From: Enterobacteriaceae bacterium RIT691
GTDB lineage: Bacteria > Pseudomonadota > Gammaproteobacteria > Enterobacterales > Enterobacteriaceae
DNA length: 64,000 bases
Direction: 5' to 3'
Assembly: GCA_009668205.1 (NCBI GenBank)
Contig: WJYM01000006.1
Coordinates: 248,001 to 312,000, forward strand
Of the stretch, positions 60,619 to 64,000 are shown piece by piece; positions within the stretch are counted from its first letter, which is position 1; each line of letters starts with the position of its first letter. A program made the translations under genes and the position numbers. Under the pieces are notes generated by a model. That model saw only the letters and a list, made by a program, of their open reading frames with translations, had not been told where the DNA came from and did not search any database.

Positions 60619-60634
60619 GATAAAACGTTTAATC
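60619..60634 (-). promoter_or_regulatory. MalI operator at malI
   Basis: GATAAAACGTTTAATC differs by one base from the palindrome GATAAAACGTTTTATC. It lies 26 bases before the malI start and should serve autorepression. Confidence 0.8.
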
Positions 60635-60670
60635 ATTGGTTTATATTTATATCGCTTATTAACCTTTGAT

Positions 60671-60692
60671 TATGTGATTTTGCTCGCACTAA
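60671..60692 (+). promoter_or_regulatory. CRP site in the malI-malX region
   Basis: TGTGA (60673-60677), six bases, then TCGCA: the left half is perfect and the right half has one change from TCACA. It lies midway between the two MalI operators and fits the CRP dependence known from E. coli. Confidence 0.65.
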
Positions 60693-60697
60693 AAATG

Positions 60698-60713
60698 GGT
60701 TAAACGTTTTATC
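60698..60713 (+). promoter_or_regulatory. MalI operator at malX
   Basis: GGTTAAACGTTTTATC matches the same palindrome with changes only in the left arm. It lies 54 bases before malX. Confidence 0.8.
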
Positions 60714-60767
60714 TTCGTCGCCATATTCAACAACGACAACAGATCGACCAGCACAAGGAGTCGTTAT

Positions 60768-62360
60768 ATGACGGCGAAAGCAGCACCAAAAATTACTCTG
60801 TGGGAGTTCTTCCAGCAGCTGGGCAAAACGTTCATGCTGCCAGTCGCGCTCCTCTCTTTCTGCGGGATCATGATGGGCATCGGCAGCTCGCTGAGCAGCC
60901 ATGACGTCACCACCCTGCTCCCGTGGCTTGATACACCGTTCCTGCAGGCCATCTTTATCTGGATGGGCAAAGTCGGTTCATTCGCCTTCAGCTTCCTGCC
61001 TGTCATGTTCTGTATCGCCATCCCGCTGGGTCTGGCGCGTGATAACAAGGGCGTTGCCGCGTTTGCCGGTTTCGTGGGTTATGCGGTCATGAACCTGGCG
61101 GTGAACTTTTGGCTGACGGCCAAAGGCATCCTGCCAACCACCGACGCAGCGCTGCTGAAAGCCAACAACGTTGCGAATATTCTGGGTATTCAGTCCATCG
61201 ATACCGGTATTCTGGGTGCCGTCATCTGTGGCGTTATCGTCTGGATGCTGCATGAGCGCTTCCATACCATTCGCCTGCCAGATGCCCTGGCGTTCTTCGG
61301 GGGTACCCGCTTCGTCCCTATCATCTCTACCGTGGTATTGGGTCTGGTGGGTCTGGCGATCCCGCTGATCTGGCCTTTCTTTGCGAAAGGCATCAACGGC
61401 CTGGGTAACATCATTAACGGTGCCGGTGAGTTTGGTCCGATGATCTTCGGTACCGGCGAACGTCTGCTGCTGCCATTTGGTCTGCACCATATTCTGGTCG
61501 CCCTGATTCGCTTCACCGAAGCGGGCGGGACGATGGACGTCTGTGGCCACAACGTGAGCGGTGCGCTGACCATCTTCCAGGCGCAGTTAAGCTGCCCGAC
61601 CACGCACGGGTTCTCAGAGAGCGCTACCCGCTTCCTGTCTCAGGGTAAAATGCCTGCATTCCTGGGTGGGCTGCCAGGTGCGGCATTGGCAATGTACCAC
61701 TGTGCTCGTCCGGAAAACCGTCACAAAGTGAAAGGCCTGCTGATTTCGGGTGTGGTCGCCTGTGTGGTAGGCGGCACAACTGAGCCACTTGAGTTCCTGT
61801 TCCTGTTCGTGGCACCGGTACTGTACGTTATCCACGCGCTGCTGACTGGCCTTGGCTTTACCGTCATGGCGGTATTGGGTGTGACTATCGGGAATACCGA
61901 CGGTAACATCATCGACTTCGTGGTGTTTGGCATCCTGCATGGCCTGGCCACCAAGTGGTACCTGGTGCCTGTGGTCGCGGTCATCTGGTTTGTGACCTAC
62001 TATGCTATCTTCCGCTTTGCTATCACCCGCTTTAATATCAAAACGCCAGGCCGTGACATCGAAACGGCGTCCAGCGTTGAGAAAGCCGTTGCCGGTGCAA
62101 CCGGGAAATCAGGCTACAACGTGCCAGCGCTGCTCGCCGCCCTCGGGGGTGCAGAGAACATCACTAACCTGGACAACTGCCTGACCCGTCTGCGCCTGTC
62201 GGTTGATGACATGAGCAAAGTCAACGTGGAAGCCCTGAAAGCTAACCGCGCGATCGGTGTGGTTAAGCTGAATACGCATAGCCTGCAGGTGGTTATTGGG
62301 CCGCAGGTCCAGTCAGTGAAAGATGAAATGTCCTCCCTGATGAACACCGTTCCGGCATAA
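60768..62360 (+). CDS. malX: PTS maltose/glucose-type IIBC component MalX
   Basis: A sugar permease of the glucose PTS family with an N-terminal IIC domain (about ten segments, residues 1-420) and a C-terminal IIB domain with the phosphorylated cysteine in NLDNCLTRLRLSV. IIC landmarks are FGTGERLLLPFGLHHILVA and GGTTEPLEFLFLF. The 530 residues equal E. coli MalX. There is no IIA domain, so it must borrow one. The true substrate remains uncertain. Confidence 0.95.
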   Translation: MTAKAAPKITLWEFFQQLGKTFMLPVALLSFCGIMMGIGSSLSSHDVTTLLPWLDTPFLQAIFIWMGKVGSFAFSFLPVMFCIAIPLGLARDNKGVAAFAGFVGYAVMNLAVNFWLTAKGILPTTDAALLKANNVANILGIQSIDTGILGAVICGVIVWMLHERFHTIRLPDALAFFGGTRFVPIISTVVLGLVGLAIPLIWPFFAKGINGLGNIINGAGEFGPMIFGTGERLLLPFGLHHILVALIRFTEAGGTMDVCGHNVSGALTIFQAQLSCPTTHGFSESATRFLSQGKMPAFLGGLPGAALAMYHCARPENRHKVKGLLISGVVACVVGGTTEPLEFLFLFVAPVLYVIHALLTGLGFTVMAVLGVTIGNTDGNIIDFVVFGILHGLATKWYLVPVVAVIWFVTYYAIFRFAITRFNIKTPGRDIETASSVEKAVAGATGKSGYNVPALLAALGGAENITNLDNCLTRLRLSVDDMSKVNVEALKANRAIGVVKLNTHSLQVVIGPQVQSVKDEMSSLMNTVPA

Positions 62361-62369
62361 ATCCCCTTT

Positions 62370-62390
62370 CCCCCTTCATCCTGAAGGGGG
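62370..62390 (+). repeat. intercistronic hairpin malX-malY
   Basis: CCCCCTTCA-TCC-TGAAGGGGG is a perfect nine-base stem nine bases after malX and 37 before malY. No T-run follows, so it likely tunes message stability rather than ending it. Confidence 0.6.
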
Positions 62391-62427
62391 ACAATGCTTT
62401 TCCCGTCTTCCTGAAATGGAGTTTCCG

Positions 62428-63600
62428 ATGTTTGATTTCTCTAAGGTCATCGACCGTCACGGCACCTGGTGTACCCAATGGGATTACGTCGCCGACCGCT
62501 TCGGTGCTGCCGACCTGCTGCCGTTCACCATCTCCGATATGGATTTCGCCACCGCACCCTGCGTGCTGGAGGCCATCAGCCAGCGTTTAAGTCACGGCGT
62601 TCTGGGCTACAGCCGCTGGAAGAATGATGAGTTTCTCGGCGCGGTCGAACACTGGTTCCGTCAGCGTTTCCATAGCGATATCGACACGGAACAGCTCGTT
62701 TATGGGCCTTCGGTCATCTATATGGTGTCAGAGATGATTCGCCAGTGGTCAGACGTCGGCGACGGCGTGGTGGTTCATACTCCGGCCTACGATGCGTTCT
62801 ATAAAGCCATCGAAGGGAATCAACGCCGGGTGGCTGCTGTCCCGCTGCACCAGACAGCAGAAGGCTGGCAGTGTGATATGACCCTGCTCGAAAGCGTTCT
62901 CGCCGAACCCCACAACAAAGTTCTGCTGTTATGCAGCCCGCATAATCCAACAGGCAAAGTGTGGCGTAAAACCGAGCTGACAACGATGGCCGCGCTGTGT
63001 GAGAAACACGGTGTTCGGGTGATCAGCGATGAAATCCATATGGACATGACGTGGAATGGACGCAAGCATACGCCGTGGTGTGACGTCGGCAAGAATGACT
63101 GGGCACTGTTCACCTCGGGGTCGAAAAGCTTCAACATTCCGGCACTGACCGGGGCTTATGGCCTGATTAGCACAGAAACGTCGCGCAATGCCTATTTGAA
63201 TGCGCTAAAAGGTCGCGATGGGCTCTCTTCCCCGTCAGTCCCTGCGCTGGTCGCACACATTGCCGCCTATCAGCAGGGAGAAACCTGGCTCGACGCACTG
63301 CGCGATTATCTGCAAGGCAATATGCGGTTTATCGCCTGTGAGCTGAACGCGGCTTTCCCGGAGCTCAACTGGCAGCCACCGGAATCCACCTATCTGGCCT
63401 GGATTGACCTTCGCCCACTGCATATCGACGACAAACTGCTGCAAAAAGTCCTAATTGAGCAGCAAAAAGTGGCCATTATGCCAGGATATACCTATGGCGA
63501 AGAAGGCAACGGTTTTGTTCGGTTGAACGCGGGTTGTCCGCGCAGCAAACTGGAAAAAGGTGTGCAGGGATTAATCAACGCTATCCATGCTGTCCGTTAA
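62428..63600 (+). CDS. malY: cystathionine beta-lyase / regulator MalY
   Basis: A fold-type I PLP enzyme with beta C-S lyase activity; in E. coli it also inhibits MalT. The PLP lysine is in TSGSKSFNIPALTGA, and LLCSPHNPTGKVW and ISDEIHMDM are the cofactor blocks. The ATG at 62428 after GGAGTTTCCG gives 390 residues, the E. coli length, and the start MFDFSKVIDRHGTWC. Confidence 0.95.
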   Translation: MFDFSKVIDRHGTWCTQWDYVADRFGAADLLPFTISDMDFATAPCVLEAISQRLSHGVLGYSRWKNDEFLGAVEHWFRQRFHSDIDTEQLVYGPSVIYMVSEMIRQWSDVGDGVVVHTPAYDAFYKAIEGNQRRVAAVPLHQTAEGWQCDMTLLESVLAEPHNKVLLLCSPHNPTGKVWRKTELTTMAALCEKHGVRVISDEIHMDMTWNGRKHTPWCDVGKNDWALFTSGSKSFNIPALTGAYGLISTETSRNAYLNALKGRDGLSSPSVPALVAHIAAYQQGETWLDALRDYLQGNMRFIACELNAAFPELNWQPPESTYLAWIDLRPLHIDDKLLQKVLIEQQKVAIMPGYTYGEEGNGFVRLNAGCPRSKLEKGVQGLINAIHAVR

Positions 63601-63611
63601 ATCCGTTAAAA

Positions 63612-63674
63612 TAGTTGCGCAACACTGTTTTTAGTTGCGCAAAATAGCTTTTTTAGTCTTTTTCAATTTATAAT
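63612..63674 (+). promoter_or_regulatory. add promoter region with tandem TAGTTGCGCAA repeats
   Basis: TAGTTGCGCAA occurs at 63612-63622 and again at 63632-63642, exactly 20 bases apart, and each contains the palindrome TTGCGCAA. A -10 TATAAT follows at 63669-63674 with a T-rich -35 region. The spacing of two helical turns suggests a regulator binding to one face of the DNA. Confidence 0.55.
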
Positions 63675-63708
63675 GGCTCGCACTTTAACTAAAAAAAAGA
63701 GTGCGACC

Positions 63709-64000
63709 ATGATTTATAAAGACCTGCCCCTGACAGATATTCACCGCCACCTTGACGGTAACATTCGCGCACAAACCATTCTTGAACTCGGTCGCCAGCA
63801 CAATATTGCTCTGCCCGCCTCGTCACTTGATACGCTGATCCCCCATGTTCAGGTCACAAGCCTGGAGCCCGATCTGGTCAGTTTCCTCAGTAAACTCGAC
63901 TGGGGCGTCAAAGTGCTGGTCAACCTGGACGCCTGCCGTCGCGTGGCATACGAGAACATCGAAGATGCGGCCCGTCAGGGTCTGCATTATGTCGAACTGC
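63709..64000 (+). CDS. add: adenosine deaminase Add, N-terminal part
   Basis: Add turns adenosine into inosine in purine salvage. The visible 97 residues start [20 protein letters not shown], with the zinc-binding HRH, and continue [20 protein letters not shown], close to E. coli Add. The frame is open at the window end, so the remaining two thirds are missing. It follows malY as in E. coli. Confidence 0.95.
   Translation, partial: MIYKDLPLTDIHRHLDGNIRAQTILELGRQHNIALPASSLDTLIPHVQVTSLEPDLVSFLSKLDWGVKVLVNLDACRRVAYENIEDAARQGLHYVEL

Overview
The window is chromosomal DNA of a member of the Enterobacteriaceae. Gene after gene matches Escherichia coli proteins in length and sequence as I remember them (Fnr 250 aa, Ogt 171, RstB 433, FumC 467, FumA 548, MalX 530, MalI 342), and the left and right ends keep the E. 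coli terminus-region gene order. The malonate (mdc) and beta-ketoadipate (pca) clusters suggest the Enterobacter/Lelliottia/Leclercia/Klebsiella side of the family rather than E. coli. I cannot fix the genus by eye. The DNA is mostly GC-rich and densely coding. I saw no rRNA, tRNA, CRISPR array or intact insertion sequence.

Layout. 1-7.8 kb: the end of an M32 carboxypeptidase, a small secreted protein, the acid-shock pair asr-ydgU with an RstA box, the serine protease ydgD, a membrane GGDEF-EAL protein, the spermidine exporter mdtJI and tqsA. 7.8-10.5 kb: a loose stretch of small and doubtful genes, partly AT-rich, and a cspA-family gene with a conserved cold-box leader. 10.5-19.5 kb: a full malonate decarboxylase operon mdcABCDEFGH, a secreted glycosidase-like protein behind a hairpin that covers its ribosome site, and the LysR gene mdcR. 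19.7-26 kb: small proteins, the lipocalin blc, and the blue-light/biofilm module ycgZ-ymgA-ariR (plus a LuxR-type gene) facing bluF-bluR, with TGTACA-type operators. 26.2-33.2 kb: a LysR gene, then pcaIJFBDC facing pcaR, with two PcaR boxes. 33.2-42.8 kb: smrA, ogt, fnr, cho, ynfU, uspE, ydiH, trg, frmA, leuE. 42.9-64 kb: E. coli-like order pntAB, ydgH, ydgI, folM, ydgC, rstAB, Ter-tus, fumC, fumA, manA, ydgA, malI, malXY and the start of add.

How it fits together. RstAB is encoded about 48 kb from asr, whose upstream region carries an RstA box. BluR, encoded just downstream of the BluF photoreceptor, should control ycgZ-ymgA-ariR. MdcR should control malonate use, PcaR the pca genes, and MalI malXY. 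The Ter site overlaps the tus start region, which places the window in the replication terminus. Compared with E. coli, about 35 kb lies between tqsA and pntB, which are neighbours there. No wholly new system stands out. The best leads are the tiny reading frame coupled to ynfU, the ribosome-site hairpin at 17.63 kb, the orphan terminator at 34.05 kb, the operator-like repeats at bluF/bluR and add, and the unexplained small genes at 7.9-9.5 kb.
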